Part shown: in pieces, positions 20,272-28,123 of the stretch | How positions within the stretch are numbered: position 1 is the first letter of the stretch | How the letters are laid out: every line of letters starts with the position of its first letter | Source of the DNA: G963676095 sp963676095 | GTDB lineage: Bacteria > Bacteroidota > Bacteroidia > Bacteroidales > Prolixibacteraceae | Length of the DNA: 64,000 bases | NCBI GenBank assembly: GCA_963676095.1 | Contig: OY781040.1 | Span: 4,030,001 to 4,094,000 of the forward strand | Direction: 5' to 3' | Position numbers and translations under genes: made by a program | Notes under the pieces: generated by a model | Seen by the model: the letters and a program-made list of their open reading frames with translations, nothing else | Told to the model about the DNA's origin: nothing | The model's database searches: none

Positions 20272-20946
20272 TTAGTATTGATTTTTAAGAGATTGTTTAA
20301 ACTCGGCTGGTTGGGCTTTCAACTCGCCGTCTTGTCCGAAGGCTGGGCTGTATTTTCCCGATGGAATATCGGTAACTGTGTAATAGTTGCAATTCCGGGC
20401 AACCACAATTTCCTTGGTAAGCGCGGTGGCCAGCATGCTGCCAACAAGGTTTCCGATTATATTTCCGGTATTAACCGAAATGTTCAAGGTGATATCACCC
20501 GTACGGTGAAACAAAATCTCGTCGGTTTTGGCCGACTTCAGCAAGTATTCAATTTTGACATTGACTTGCGAGGCAATGGCCGTTTTATTCCACTCGTGGA
20601 TGGTGGTAAATAACACCGCATCAACCCCGAATAACTCACCAACCTGCTTCATTGAGTTGTTGATGAACAGTTCTGCATCATAGGCGCTTTCTTCTTTTAA
20701 AATTTCCATCGACAAAAGCGGGGGCATGACATAGTAGCCCCTCTGTGTTAAGGGTTGGTTCAATGAACTGTAGAATAGTTCTTTGGCTTCTACCTTGGTG
20801 CTCTTGTTGATAGGTGGCAGTAACAAGATCGAAAGCGGTTTTTCCTGGTAGATGTTTTTATAGGCTTCGGATTTTGGTAACAGTTTCGCGTTCGAACAGC
20901 TGGCAAGCATCACCGCCGTTGCGACAAAATAGAGTAGTTTTTTCAT
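20272..20946 (-). CDS. DUF799-type lipoprotein (GNA1162-like)
   Basis: This 224-residue lipoprotein is the last gene of a minus-strand operon. The signal M-K-K-L-L-Y-F-V-A-T-A ends L-A-S-C-S-N-A. The mature part has the DUF799 pattern: S-I-L-L-L-P-P-I-N-K-S-T near residue 40, R-G-Y-Y-V-M-P-P, G-V-D-A-V-L-F-T-T-I near 108, and a small-residue-rich segment I-I-G-N-L-V-G-S-M-L-A near 180. The fold of this family resembles the nucleotide- and peptide-binding domain of CsgG/TolB-N proteins. In other bacteria DUF799, DUF4810 and CsgG-like genes travel together as outer-membrane lipoproteins of unknown role. Its ATG overlaps the stop of the DUF4810 gene by four bases. Confidence 0.85.
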   Translation of the reverse strand: MKKLLYFVATAVMLASCSNAKLLPKSEAYKNIYQEKPLSILLLPPINKSTKVEAKELFYSSLNQPLTQRGYYVMPPLLSMEILKEESAYDAELFINNSMKQVGELFGVDAVLFTTIHEWNKTAIASQVNVKIEYLLKSAKTDEILFHRTGDITLNISVNTGNIIGNLVGSMLATALTKEIVVARNCNYYTVTDIPSGKYSPAFGQDGELKAQPAEFKQSLKNQY

Positions 20947-21293
20947 TCTTCAAATCTGTTGATAATTCGGTCAATAAATGGTTTTGATTCCGGGTACAGC
21001 ATCGTTTCCTTAATCAGGAGTTCTTTGCCTTTGGCTACTTCGCCTTTTCGAATCAGAATGTAACCGTAGTCGGCACAAACTCCCGGGGGGGGGGCATTGC
21101 GTGTCCCGCCCGGTTTATTGATCAGTTTTTCATAAATCTGAATCAGGGTCTCGGTACTTTGCTCGTCAGCAGTCTTGGTATAGGCATATACTGCATCGTC
21201 GTATCCACGCCAGTTATAAAGCTGTTTCCCGGTGGTGCACGAAAATGCAGCAAAAGCAAGAATTACAATTAGAATATGCGTTAGCGATTTCAT
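20943..21293 (-). CDS. DUF4810 lipoprotein
   Basis: This small lipoprotein has 116 residues. The signal M-K-S-L-T-H-I-L-I-V-I-L ends A-F-S-C-T-T-G-K. The mature start Q-L-Y-N-W-R-G-Y-D-D-A-V-Y-A-Y is the DUF4810 hallmark (L-Y-x-W-x-x-Y), followed by two short TPR-like helices (L-I-Q-I-Y-E-K-L-I and G-E-V-A-K-G-K-E-L-L). It overlaps both neighbours by four bases (ATGA), so translation is coupled. It probably forms a complex with the DUF799 and CsgG-like lipoproteins at the outer membrane; the function of the complex is not established. Confidence 0.85.
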   Translation of the reverse strand: MKSLTHILIVILAFAAFSCTTGKQLYNWRGYDDAVYAYTKTADEQSTETLIQIYEKLINKPGGTRNAPPPGVCADYGYILIRKGEVAKGKELLIKETMLYPESKPFIDRIINRFEE

Positions 21294-21619
21294 GGGAGTA
21301 TGATTTTTTTGGTTTCTTGTAGTCCGATAAAGATGTTTTCGTTGGTTAACGTTTTGTCTCCCGAAACCACTTGAATTTGGTGTTTTCCCGGGGTAATAAC
21401 CACCGGATGGACTTTCCGGATTGCCTTCAGTTTATACACTTTTTCAATAGAGTACCTGGTTCCGTCAATAATTACCGACACGTTTTTGTATTCCTGTCCG
21501 TTTGTTACGACAACCACAAACGACGAATTGTCCTGTCCTCCAGAGCGGGTGCTGTACATGTGAGGGCCACAAGCACTGAAGGCAAACAAGGCAAGTGTAA
21601 AAATGATGATTCTTTTCAT
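21290..21619 (-). CDS. Small lipoprotein of the CsgG operon
   Basis: The frame is open from 21640, but the upstream ATG lies inside the preceding gene. The ATG at 21619 (M-K-R-I-I-I-F-T-L-A-L-F) gives a proper signal ending F-S-A-C-G-P-H, so it is chosen. The product is about 109 residues. The mature part is a single small beta-domain: S-F-V-V-V-V-T-N-G-Q, then I-I-D-G-T-R-Y-S-I-E-K, then T-P-G-K-H-Q-I-Q-V-V. This is a PEGA-like pattern seen in domains that project from lipoproteins. I do not assign a named family. It starts five bases after the CsgG-like stop and overlaps DUF4810 by four bases. Confidence 0.75.
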   Translation of the reverse strand: MKRIIIFTLALFAFSACGPHMYSTRSGGQDNSSFVVVVTNGQEYKNVSVIIDGTRYSIEKVYKLKAIRKVHPVVITPGKHQIQVVSGDKTLTNENIFIGLQETKKIILP

Positions 21620-21623
21620 AGGG

Positions 21624-22511
21624 TTATTTTTTCTCAACAATGTAATACTTGTCTAACTCAGCTATATTAATAGTTCCATCGACTAACGAAGCAATTGAAA
21701 TTTCATCCTCGGGTGTCGAACCCATAGTTTGGTCGATGCGGATCGCGCCTGCCGTTTTACCCGGAAGTTCAATATTCAACCCGGTTTGCGGGTTTTTCAC
21801 AATTTTACCTTTTTCCATGATCGTGAAGGTATCGCCTGCTTTTATGCCTTGCGATTTACCGCCCGAAATGATGTAGGTGCCATCTTCAACCGAAAGAAAG
21901 TAAGCTTTCCATGGTTTGTCCATGCAGCTGTTGATGATGTTTTCGACCAGCTTTGAAATAGCCGACGAAATGGCTTTGTCAGATAAGGTCGCGTCAAAAT
22001 CGGCTGTTTTGCCAAAACCCATAACCCGCTTGTCCTCGGCTGCAGCTTCACCCTTGGCTTCGCCACTGTAAATAATAATGCCCGTTGATACATCCACCAG
22101 GCGTACACTAACACCAGCTTCAACAATTTGTTCTTTGCTGCTCGAAAAAACCTTTTGTGTGCCAATGTTTTTACGTCCATATTCGGTAATTGAACCAATA
22201 ATGAGATAATCGGCTCCAATCTTCTGTGAAAGACCACCGCCGGTGTTCAGTTCACTCACGATTTTGTCGTAGTCCTGGCGTTCAATTAAAAGGAACTTAT
22301 CAGAAGCAGCTAGCCGGGTCGACAAAATGTCGCTTGCCTGCTTCCCCATCGGGTCATTTTCTTTGTCATAGAAGACACTTTTTGCATATTGGGTCTCATT
22401 TGAAAAACGCCCGATAGCAACTTTCCTTTTCAACGCCATTTCCGGTTGTGCATAACAAGAAATACTTATCATAAACGTGACAAGCATTAAAAGGGAGATG
22501 GATTTTTTCAT
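21624..22511 (-). CDS. CsgG-family outer-membrane lipoprotein
   Basis: This is the first gene of the minus-strand lipoprotein operon, 295 residues. The signal M-K-K-S-I-S-L-L-M-L-V-T-F ends S-I-S-C-Y-A-Q-P; the Cys is at 19. The CsgG signature is visible: R-K-V-A-I-G-R-F-S-N-E-T near residue 29, L-S-T-R-L-A-A-S-D-K-F-L-L-I-E-R-Q-D, G-A-D-Y-L-I-I-G-S-I-T-E-Y-G-R, and V-S-V-R-L-V-D-V-S-T-G near 140. The C-terminal 90 residues form an extra beta-domain absent from curli CsgG. CsgG makes the secretion pore for curli, but no csgA/B/E/F genes are here. A role in another outer-membrane or stress lipoprotein complex is more likely than curli export. Confidence 0.86.
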   Translation of the reverse strand: MKKSISLLMLVTFMISISCYAQPEMALKRKVAIGRFSNETQYAKSVFYDKENDPMGKQASDILSTRLAASDKFLLIERQDYDKIVSELNTGGGLSQKIGADYLIIGSITEYGRKNIGTQKVFSSSKEQIVEAGVSVRLVDVSTGIIIYSGEAKGEAAAEDKRVMGFGKTADFDATLSDKAISSAISKLVENIINSCMDKPWKAYFLSVEDGTYIISGGKSQGIKAGDTFTIMEKGKIVKNPQTGLNIELPGKTAGAIRIDQTMGSTPEDEISIASLVDGTINIAELDKYYIVEKK

Positions 22512-22744
22512 AAAAATGAATTATTTGAATTGATTAAATTGGTTTCTCAAATTAAAGAAAAACCGTGTTTATCATACACGTACCTTTACATGAAACTTTC
22601 CGAAAAATAAGCTCTTGCATGCGTTCTCATTATTTTTTCGAAACGTATTTTTCTTTTTTGATCAATGCAAGTTATGGAAAATTCGGGTATTGTGATACTA
22701 GCTTTGTAAAATTTTATTATTCATATTATTTCTAAATAACAACG
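22512..22744. other. Upstream region of the CsgG-like operon
   Basis: This is AT-rich noncoding DNA. A short hairpin CCGTGTTTATCATACACG lies near 22563-22580. No gene is supported. It must hold the promoter of the minus-strand operon, but I could not place its boxes with confidence. Confidence 0.4.
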
Positions 22745-23045
22745 ACACCCTATGCCCTTCGCTCCACTTTGTAATTGAGCATGCCCACGCATTCTCAACT
22801 GCATGGAAAGTCATTCAACCTCGTACAGCTTCCGCTTTTCCTTAGTCTTCCGATTTATCCCCGCTGGCTGATCCTTCAGGGAATACAAGCGATGCTTTAG
22901 CTTGTTCTTTCTTCCAATAAATCACGAAGCATCTCAAAATCGACCCCGTTTTTAATTTCTACAAAGGATCGCCAAGTTGGCTTAACTTGCTTAAACGCAT
23001 GCGTCTTGATCCCAGAACCCGTAATCTTTATGTCGTTTAAATTTT
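22745..23045 (-). pseudogene. Relic of an IS5-type transposase, N-terminal part
   Basis: On the minus strand three neighbouring frames together spell the start of an IS5-family transposase. They read F-K-R-H-K-D-Y-G-F-W-D-Q-D (about 23042-23003), then K-L-S-Q-L-G-D-P-L (about 22997-22971), then G-V-D-F-E-M-L-R-D-L-L-E-E-R (about 22950-22915). Intact proteins of this group have these in one frame as D-Y-G-F-F-D-x-D, K-L-x-x-L-G-D-P-L and D-F-E-M-F-R. Frameshifts and stops split them, and no catalytic domain follows, so it is dead. The sequence down to 22745 is probably further relic, but I cannot align it. Confidence 0.5.
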
Positions 23046-23295
23046 TTCACATACAAAGATACTCAGGAACAAATAACACATTGTAAAGGAATAGTTTATT
23101 ATGTGTAAAATCTTTTTGTCGGATTTTTAGAAGTGCCCTAAAGATAATGGGAATAAATATCTGCTAATTTTGGCGAGGATTATTGCTTATATTTTGAGGA
23201 ACTGGTTGAATAAACAATAAGTACAGAAAGATTAAGGAACCTTGGAGTTTACGAATTGATAGAAACCTATAAAGAAAAAAATCTTATTAAGATCA

Positions 23296-23517
23296 ATGGG
23301 CAAAATGAATTTGAAAATTAAAATAGGAGATAGTGTAATTGTAAGACAGGGTGTTAAAGAGCCTGATTTGGGAGAGTTCGAAATTGGTGGTTGGCAAGGA
23401 CGAATCGTTGGAATAGATACAAAATCAGACAATGACAATATCCTCATTACTATTGAGTGGGATTCTAGATATAATGAGAATAGAGAAAATTACCGAGAAC
23501 AAAAAACAATACCTTGA
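23296..23517 (+). CDS. Small SH3-like protein, 3' end probably lost
   Basis: This is a 73-codon frame (start 23296, or 23305 at M-N-L-K-I-K). The first 55 residues read K-I-G-D-S-V-I-V then G-G-W-Q-G-R-I-V then I-T-I-E-W-D-S. That pattern matches small SH3-like barrel proteins in which the G-W-Q-G-R-I and I-E-W-D-S motifs are followed by about 50 more residues. Here the frame runs instead into the first codons of the next gene and stops inside it, so the 3' half appears to have been replaced by the acetyltransferase gene. It is AT-rich. The function is unknown. Confidence 0.5.
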   Translation: MGKMNLKIKIGDSVIVRQGVKEPDLGEFEIGGWQGRIVGIDTKSDNDNILITIEWDSRYNENRENYREQKTIP

Positions 23518-23917
23518 TTTATTGCTATTAGCCGATGAGTCAGAGGATATGATTGATAGATATTTGGAAAGTGGCGATATGTTTGCACTATTTGATGATG
23601 ACGTTAAGACTGTTTGTGTTGTTGCAGCGATAGACAAAGAAACTTGCGAATTGAAAAACATAGCAACATATGAGAAATATCAGGGAAGAGGGTACGGCAA
23701 AGTATTAATAAAAAATATTTCTGATTTTTACAAAAATGACTATAAAACAATGCAGGTCGGAACAGGCGATGCCCCGGCAATTTTGTCTTTTTATAAAAAT
23801 TGCGGATTTAAAATATCACATCGATTAAAGAATTTTTTTACCGACAATTACGACCACCCAATGTTTGAAGACGGAATACAACTTATTGACATGGTTTATT
23901 TGAAGAAAAAATTATAA
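23474..23917 (+). CDS. GNAT-family N-acetyltransferase
   Basis: This is a 147-residue acetyltransferase of the GNAT fold, which moves acetyl from acetyl-CoA to an unknown amine. The frame opens at 23432, but the natural start is M-R-I-E-K-I-T-E-N-K at 23474, inside the 3' end of the preceding frame. The acetyl-CoA loop Y-Q-G-R-G-Y-G-K-V-L is clear at about residues 75-84, with the preceding beta-strand L-K-N-I-A-T and the later motif F-Y-K-N-C-G-F-K. It is AT-rich like its neighbours and unlike the flanking chromosome, consistent with an acquired gene. Confidence 0.85.
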   Translation: MRIEKITENKKQYLDLLLLADESEDMIDRYLESGDMFALFDDDVKTVCVVAAIDKETCELKNIATYEKYQGRGYGKVLIKNISDFYKNDYKTMQVGTGDAPAILSFYKNCGFKISHRLKNFFTDNYDHPMFEDGIQLIDMVYLKKKL

Positions 23918-24018
23918 AAGATTGCTTCCTAAACCGAGAATAGTATCGTGAATCGGAACTGTTCAATATTATCTTTTAAGCGAGAACAAAATGAAAAAAG
24001 GTCAAACAGATTATTCAA

Positions 24019-24446
24019 ATGAAAAGCATTGAAATAAGACAAGCAAGTAGATAGTGATGTTGAAAGGATAACGCAATTGTTTTTTGATACAATTCAAAAC
24101 ATCAATATAAAGGATTATTCCCAAGAAGAGGTTGACGATTGGTCATCATGGAAAGAGGATATTGAATAAGTGGCTAGAAAAGATGCATGAACAATATTTT
24201 GTTGTAGCCGAAATAAAGCACAAGATTGTCGGTTTTAGTTCATTGGCAAAAGACGGATATTTGGATTTTATGTTTGTGGACAAAGAGACTCAAGGTCAAG
24301 GTGTAGCAAGTGCTCTTTTATCTGTAATTGAAAGAAAAGCAACAGAACAAAACAATGATTTAATTTATTCAGACGTAAGCCTAACAGCAAAAGTATTCTT
24401 TGAAAGCAAGGGATTTATTATAGAACGACAACAATTAAAGAAATAA
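24019..24446 (+). pseudogene. Frameshifted GNAT acetyltransferase
   Basis: A second GNAT gene, broken by two frameshifts. Frame 1 starts M-K-S-I-E-I-R-Q-A-S (24019) and stops at TAG. Another frame continues D-S-D-V-E-R-I-T-Q-L-F-F-D-T to D-D-W-S-S-W-K-E-D-I. A third frame gives K-W-L-E-K-M-H-E-Q-Y-F-V-V-A-E to the end, with the acetyl-CoA loop E-T-Q-G-Q-G-V-A-S-A-L-L and F-F-E-S-K-G-F. Joined, they make a near-complete protein of about 140 residues. It is not a paralogue of the GNAT gene at 23474 at any obvious level. No functional product is expected. Confidence 0.75.
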
Positions 24447-24790
24447 AAGAAGAAGGAATTGATTAACTTCAGGATAATAAAAACAAACAATAATAACGCA
24501 CGGTAATCGAGTGGGAAGCCGCTGGTTATTAAATGCTCCATGTAAGGGGATTAACTGATATTTTACTGTCCTTCCTGCATTTTTCCATTCCGGTTTTGGC
24601 CTTCCTTTCCGCCGGGGACCAGGAAACGCGGCAGAGATGCCAGCTTTTTATCATCCGGGCGGGCATAATTTTCCCGTTCGGCAAACGCGGCGGGTTTTTA
24701 CCGGTAACAATTGTGTCAATCTCTTTTCTGAATAACAATTAAATCTGTAAACTATTTCCGGCAAAGGTCAAAGATGCTGTTCCCTTCGTA
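24447..24790. other. Noncoding stretch before the repeat arrays
   Basis: No gene is supported; opposing 69-codon frames at 24529-24742 are shadows of each other. A TAATAAC to GTTATTA inverted repeat (about 24492-24530) encloses about 25 bases and could be a decayed recombination or terminator site. The sequence turns GC-richer at 24590-24700, unlike the genes on either side. Confidence 0.35.
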
Positions 24791-24967
24791 AAAAGATGCT
24801 GAAGATTTCGCGGAAAGATACCGGACTTTTCATAAAAAGATGGGGAAGATTTTATAAAAAGACCCTGAACTTTTCGCCAAAAGATGGGGAAGATTTCCTC
24901 AAAAGCTGGCCGACTTTTAGCAAAAAGATACCGAAGATTTCCGGAAAAGATACTGTACTTTTTTCAT
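24791..24967. repeat. 22-bp tandem array 1 (eight degenerate units)
   Basis: Eight consecutive units of about 22 bases follow the pattern AAAGATGGGGAAGATTTC plus four variable bases. Units alternate between a GAAGATTTC and a GGACTTTT type. There are no unique spacers, so it is not a CRISPR array. Read as protein it gives repeats of K-D-x-x-x-F, but the frame has no start context and no family. Confidence 0.7.
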
Positions 24968-25037
24968 CCTTCCGGTATACGGGGAAAAGTATCTGGGGAA
25001 AAGCACTGGTAGAAAACGAGAAAGACACCGGTTGTAG

Positions 25038-25169
25038 CATAGACAACTTCTGATTAACGCATAAACGAGCTGTCTCTAGTACATAAACAACTCTTCTTTA
25101 ACGCATAAACAAGTTGTATTTAATGCATAAAGAAATTGTCTTTAACGCATAAATGAGACTGTTCCCATC
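25038..25169. repeat. 22-bp tandem array 2 (six units)
   Basis: Six units of 22 bases start with CATAAACAAGTTGT and end with TTTAACG, with point differences between units. The same family recurs at 28759-28868 with five units as part of the long direct repeat. Confidence 0.8.
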
Positions 25170-25424
25170 CTGGAGGAAACTTTTTCCGCCATATACCCGT
25201 ACAAACTTACTTCCATATATAAGGAAAACTTAATTTACAGATTTAACAAAGAATAACCATCTCATATTTCCGGAGCTAAGGTTTGCACACTCAGATTTAT
25301 GCTTTGCAGGCTGAGACTATTGTTTTGCTCATCCAACAAATGAACGTAAAAGATTTTATTATTAACCTGTATGATTTTAAGGGAGATTGGCGTAAATTGA
25401 GGAGCGGAAACTAAATCTAAATTT

Positions 25425-25598
25425 ATGAGGAACGATATCAGGTACATCCAGCAGTTGCTTGGACATTCGAGCATAAAAACCACGATGATTTACACCCATG
25501 TCAGTAATAAAGCTATCAACCGGATACAAAGCCCGCCCGACAGGATGTTTGGAAACCCGGGCATAAAAGCAGATAACAAAAATGGCAAAAAAGTGTAA
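25425..25598 (+). pseudogene. IntI-like integrase, C-terminal fragment (copy 1)
   Basis: The last 57 codons of a tyrosine recombinase: R-Y-I-Q-Q-L-L-G-H-S-S-I, K-T-T-M-I-Y-T-H-V and S-N-K-A-I-N-R-I-Q-S-P. The G-H-S-S His and the I-Y-T-H-V Tyr are the last two catalytic residues of the family. The N-x(5)-SP-x-D-R tail after the Tyr is typical of integron integrases. The upstream 280 residues (Arg, Lys and the H-x-x-R motif) are absent, so this copy cannot be active. It reads in the same direction as the cassette gene that follows, as in integrons with integrase and cassettes co-oriented. Confidence 0.75.
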
Positions 25599-25627
25599 TA
25601 ACTTCGTGCTATTACATAGTTGTGTGC
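25595..25627 (+). other. Putative attI-like junction, copy 1
   Basis: The integrase stop overlaps a hairpin GTAATA/TATTAC with a nine-base loop, followed four bases later (CATA) by the core-like GTTGTGTGC at 25619-25627. The same arrangement follows the second integrase fragment. GTTGTGTGC matches, as an inverted repeat, the GCACACAA at the far end of the cassette (26230-26237). Confidence 0.6.
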
Positions 25628-25684
25628 AAGCCAGAAAAACGCTACTGTGAAGATAACTAGAGTATTTATTAAATTTTGATTATA

Positions 25685-26218
25685 ATGAAAACTAGAAAAA
25701 TAAATTATTTACTTATAATGTCAATTATTATGATTGGATTTAACTCCTGTGCTACGATACCTAAAGGTGCAGTTGCTGTCAAACCTTTTGATAAAGAAAA
25801 ATATCTTGGTAAATGGTATGAGATTGCAAGATTGGATTTTAAATATGAAAGGAATTTGAATAACACTACTGCAGAATATTCATTAAATGAAAATGGAACA
25901 ATAAAAGTTGACAATAAAGGATATAATACTGTAAAGGAGAAATGGGAACAAGCGATTGGGAAAGCAAAATTTATTGGAGAAGAAAATATTGCTATGTTAA
26001 AAGTATCATTTTTTGGCCCATTTTATTCTGGATATAATGTAATTGCGATTGATAGGGATTACAAATATGCATTGATTGCGGGCGTGAGTCTTAAGTATTT
26101 ATGGATACTATCACGTGAAACAAACATACCCGACGATATAAAGGATAAATATTTGAAGATAGCAGAAGGAATAGGTTATAATACTAATAGTCTATTATGG
26201 ATTAAACATGACAAATAA
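25685..26218 (+). CDS. Lipocalin (Blc-type) lipoprotein in a cassette
   Basis: A 177-residue outer-membrane lipocalin, which binds lipids or other small hydrophobic ligands. The ATG at 25685 is chosen over an upstream TTG because it begins M-K-T-R-K-I-N-Y-L-L-I. The lipobox is N-S-C-A-T. The lipocalin signature G-K-W-Y-E-I-A-R-L-D sits near residues 43-52, followed by T-A-E-Y-S-L-N-E-N-G-T-I-K-V, and the second motif Y-x-Y-A-L-I-A-G near 120. The W-I-L-S-R-E segment matches Blc. It is AT-rich and is the only gene between matched cassette ends at 25619 and 26237. This fits a mobile cassette that carries its own promoter. Confidence 0.9.
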   Translation: MKTRKINYLLIMSIIMIGFNSCATIPKGAVAVKPFDKEKYLGKWYEIARLDFKYERNLNNTTAEYSLNENGTIKVDNKGYNTVKEKWEQAIGKAKFIGEENIAMLKVSFFGPFYSGYNVIAIDRDYKYALIAGVSLKYLWILSRETNIPDDIKDKYLKIAEGIGYNTNSLLWIKHDK

Positions 26219-26289
26219 ATATAAGGCCAGCACACAATCGAATAGCCCGCCCTGCCAGTAATGAATACTGACAGGGAGAGGCTCTCACA

Positions 26290-26538
26290 GACCCGGGAAA
26301 ATGATAATCTTTTTATAAATGTGTGAGAACGATTATTACTTTCGTACCGAAAGTATAGTTAAGCAAGTGACAGTTTGGTGGTTGGTGTCTTTTTACCCGT
26401 CTCACAGACTTGTTTCAAAGAAGTGTGTTTTATGAATTGGTGAAAGCAAAACCCTAATTTTGCTATGCCCGCTTGGCAGCATATATGCGTTTTATGACTC
26501 TTTGAGCTTACTATACTTGTAATATTAATACACTTTAT
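26290..26538 (+). ncRNA. Putative IS110 bridge-RNA region (left end)
   Basis: IS110-group elements encode a structured bridge RNA in the noncoding end next to the transposase start; it pairs with target and donor DNA. This 249-base left end has no gene, contains short inverted repeats (for example CTTTCGTACCGAAAG at 26339-26353) and lies directly before the transposase ATG. The position fits; the fold and guide loops were not computed. Confidence 0.45.
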
Positions 26539-27879
26539 ATGGCAAGGAAGCAATTAAATCCAACAAAAAAAGAGGCCGTTCTTAGTAAGATCAACTACAA
26601 TGTCTCAGGTATTGACCTGGGTTCTGAAGAAATGTTTGTAGCCGTTGTCGGGCAGAATGTCCGCAAGTTTTCCACCTTCACCAAGGGATTGGAAGATGCA
26701 GCCTGGTACCTGCAATCGGAAAACATAGAAAAAATAGTGATGGAAGCCACTGGTGTGTATTGGATACCGGTTTTAGAGTTCCTGGAAAGCAAAGGATTCA
26801 ATGTAAGCCTGGTCAATGGGGCTCATGCCAAAAATGTTCCCGGAAGAAAAACCGATGTCCTGGATTCAGAATGGCTGAGGGAACTGCACACGTATGGGCT
26901 TCTCAGAGCATCCTTCATTCCTGATGAACAAATCAGGGAATTGCGCTACTATGTTCGTCTAAGAGACGACCACATTGCTTTAGGTGCTACCCACATCAAT
27001 ATTGTCCAGAAAAACCTGGATATGATGAACATCAAACTTCACAAAGTCATTGACAGCATCATGAGTAAAAGTGGGTTATTGATAATCCAGGCTATGCTTA
27101 ATGGAGAAAGGGATTCTGAGCAATTATGGAATTTCTGCAAGACCCTCATTGATAACAAAAAGAAGGAAGATGTCATCCAGGCATTAAAGGGTAATTACCG
27201 AGAGGAATATTTGTTTGGTATAAAACAAGCCATAGAAATGTGGGAACATTACCAGTTACTTCAAAAACAATGTGATGCCCAGATTGAGAAAATACTCAAT
27301 CAAATGACCGCCGATAAAGAAGAACCGTAAAATCTGGGAACCGGCAAACGGATAAAAAAAAGAAACAAGCCCATGATTGAAGACTTCCATCTTCTAATGA
27401 CAAAACTTACGCAGGGAAAAGACACCACTGCTATTGCCGGGATCAATGATTACTCAGCCTTGAAAATAATTGCAGAAACCGGGACCGAACTGAGCAAATT
27501 TAAAGATGAAAAGCACTTTACTTCATGGCTTGGGTTGGCTCCATCGGCTCATCAATCCGCAAACAAAAAACGAAAGAAAGGACGCAGGCATTGCAATAGG
27601 GCTGGCATGATCTTCAGGCAGATTGCTGTTAATGTAGGAAATGGAAAACATACCGCTTTAAGCAGCTTTTATAAAAGAATAAGGGCCCGGGCCGGCAAAA
27701 TGGTGGCAATCAAAGCTACCGCCCGCAAAATAGCTGTCTATTTTTATAACCTTTTAACTAAAGGGATTGAATTCGTTGAGGAAGGAATAAAAAAATACGA
27801 ACAACGCTATTCTGAACAACAAGAAAAATTCCTGCAGCGAAAAGCTTCGGAAATGGGATATTTATTGGTTAAAGCCTGA
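26539..27879 (+). pseudogene. IS110 transposase interrupted by one in-frame TAA
   Basis: This is a DEDD-type IS110 recombinase. The N-terminal RuvC-like part has G-I-D-L-G-S-E-E-M-F (about 25), V-M-E-A-T-G-V-Y-W (about 74) and K-T-D-V-L-D-S-E-W (about 110), giving the D, E, D, D set. After E-E-P the codon at 27328 is TAA. The same frame then continues N-L-G-T-G-K-R-I-K-K-R into the C-terminal domain (I-N-D-Y-S-A-L-K-I-I-A-E-T-G, then G-L-A-P-S-A-H-Q-S with the expected Ser, then G-R-R-H-C-N-R-A-G). The two halves need no frameshift, so a single CAA-to-TAA change is the simplest cause. Total length would be about 446 codons, normal or slightly long. It is inactive unless the stop is read through. 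Confidence 0.85.
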
Positions 27880-28065
27880 AAAAACAGACATACAATAGCA
27901 ATACAAATTAGGGAATGTGTTACTATTTTAATTTTCTGGGATAGACCGGAAGAATTTTTATTGTCTAACCCCAAACTCAATAACAAGAATAAATCATTCA
28001 TTATTTGACACTTACAATAAAAGCACACAACAATAAAACCGTTCTTTGGCACCACTGTACGTACG

Positions 28066-28123
28066 CGGGCTGCGCTCCACCCCTTCGGCCAAAATGTCCA
28101 CCAGACATTTTAACCTCGGGCAC
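28066..28123. repeat. 58-base insertion in an intron domain V loop
   Basis: The intact intron has GTACGTACG, GGTCTCG, TATACAGCGG. Here GGTCTCG is replaced by 58 bases that hold the inverted repeat AAAATGTC (28091-28098) and GACATTTT (28104-28111), flanked by GC-rich arms with GGGC at each end. It looks like a small palindromic element. Confidence 0.55.

Larger units (their letters stand above)
24957..25618. repeat. Long direct repeat, copy 1 (integrase-end platform)
   Basis: A block of about 640 bases repeated at 28679-29317 with roughly 90% identity by eye. It contains a 22-bp array, a ~250-base segment with no gene, the last 57 codons of an IntI-like recombinase, a small hairpin and the start of an attachment site. 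The block ends exactly where a single-gene cassette begins in both copies. Confidence 0.85.
26290..28049 (+). mobile_element. IS110-family element
   Basis: Its ends were found by comparison with the uninterrupted intron copy at 30182-32097. The left flank ends TCACA (26285-26289) and the right flank resumes CACCACTG (28050), so the intact target is TCACACCACTG with CA shared as the likely core dinucleotide. The element is about 1760 bases with no terminal inverted repeats, which is usual for IS110. It contains a 249-base left noncoding end, a transposase split by one stop codon, and a 170-base right end. Confidence 0.75.

Noticed and set aside
20272..22511. Curli secretion locus
   Set aside because: CsgG-like protein is present but csgA, csgB, csgE and csgF are not, and the neighbours are DUF799 and DUF4810.
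24791..25169. Possible CRISPR array
   Set aside because: The repeats are head-to-tail with no spacers and the units drift; no cas genes are present.
25262..25483. 73-codon minus-strand frame repeated at 28961-29146
   Set aside because: It is kept only because the whole 640-base block is duplicated; it overlaps the integrase end on the other strand and has no start signal or family.
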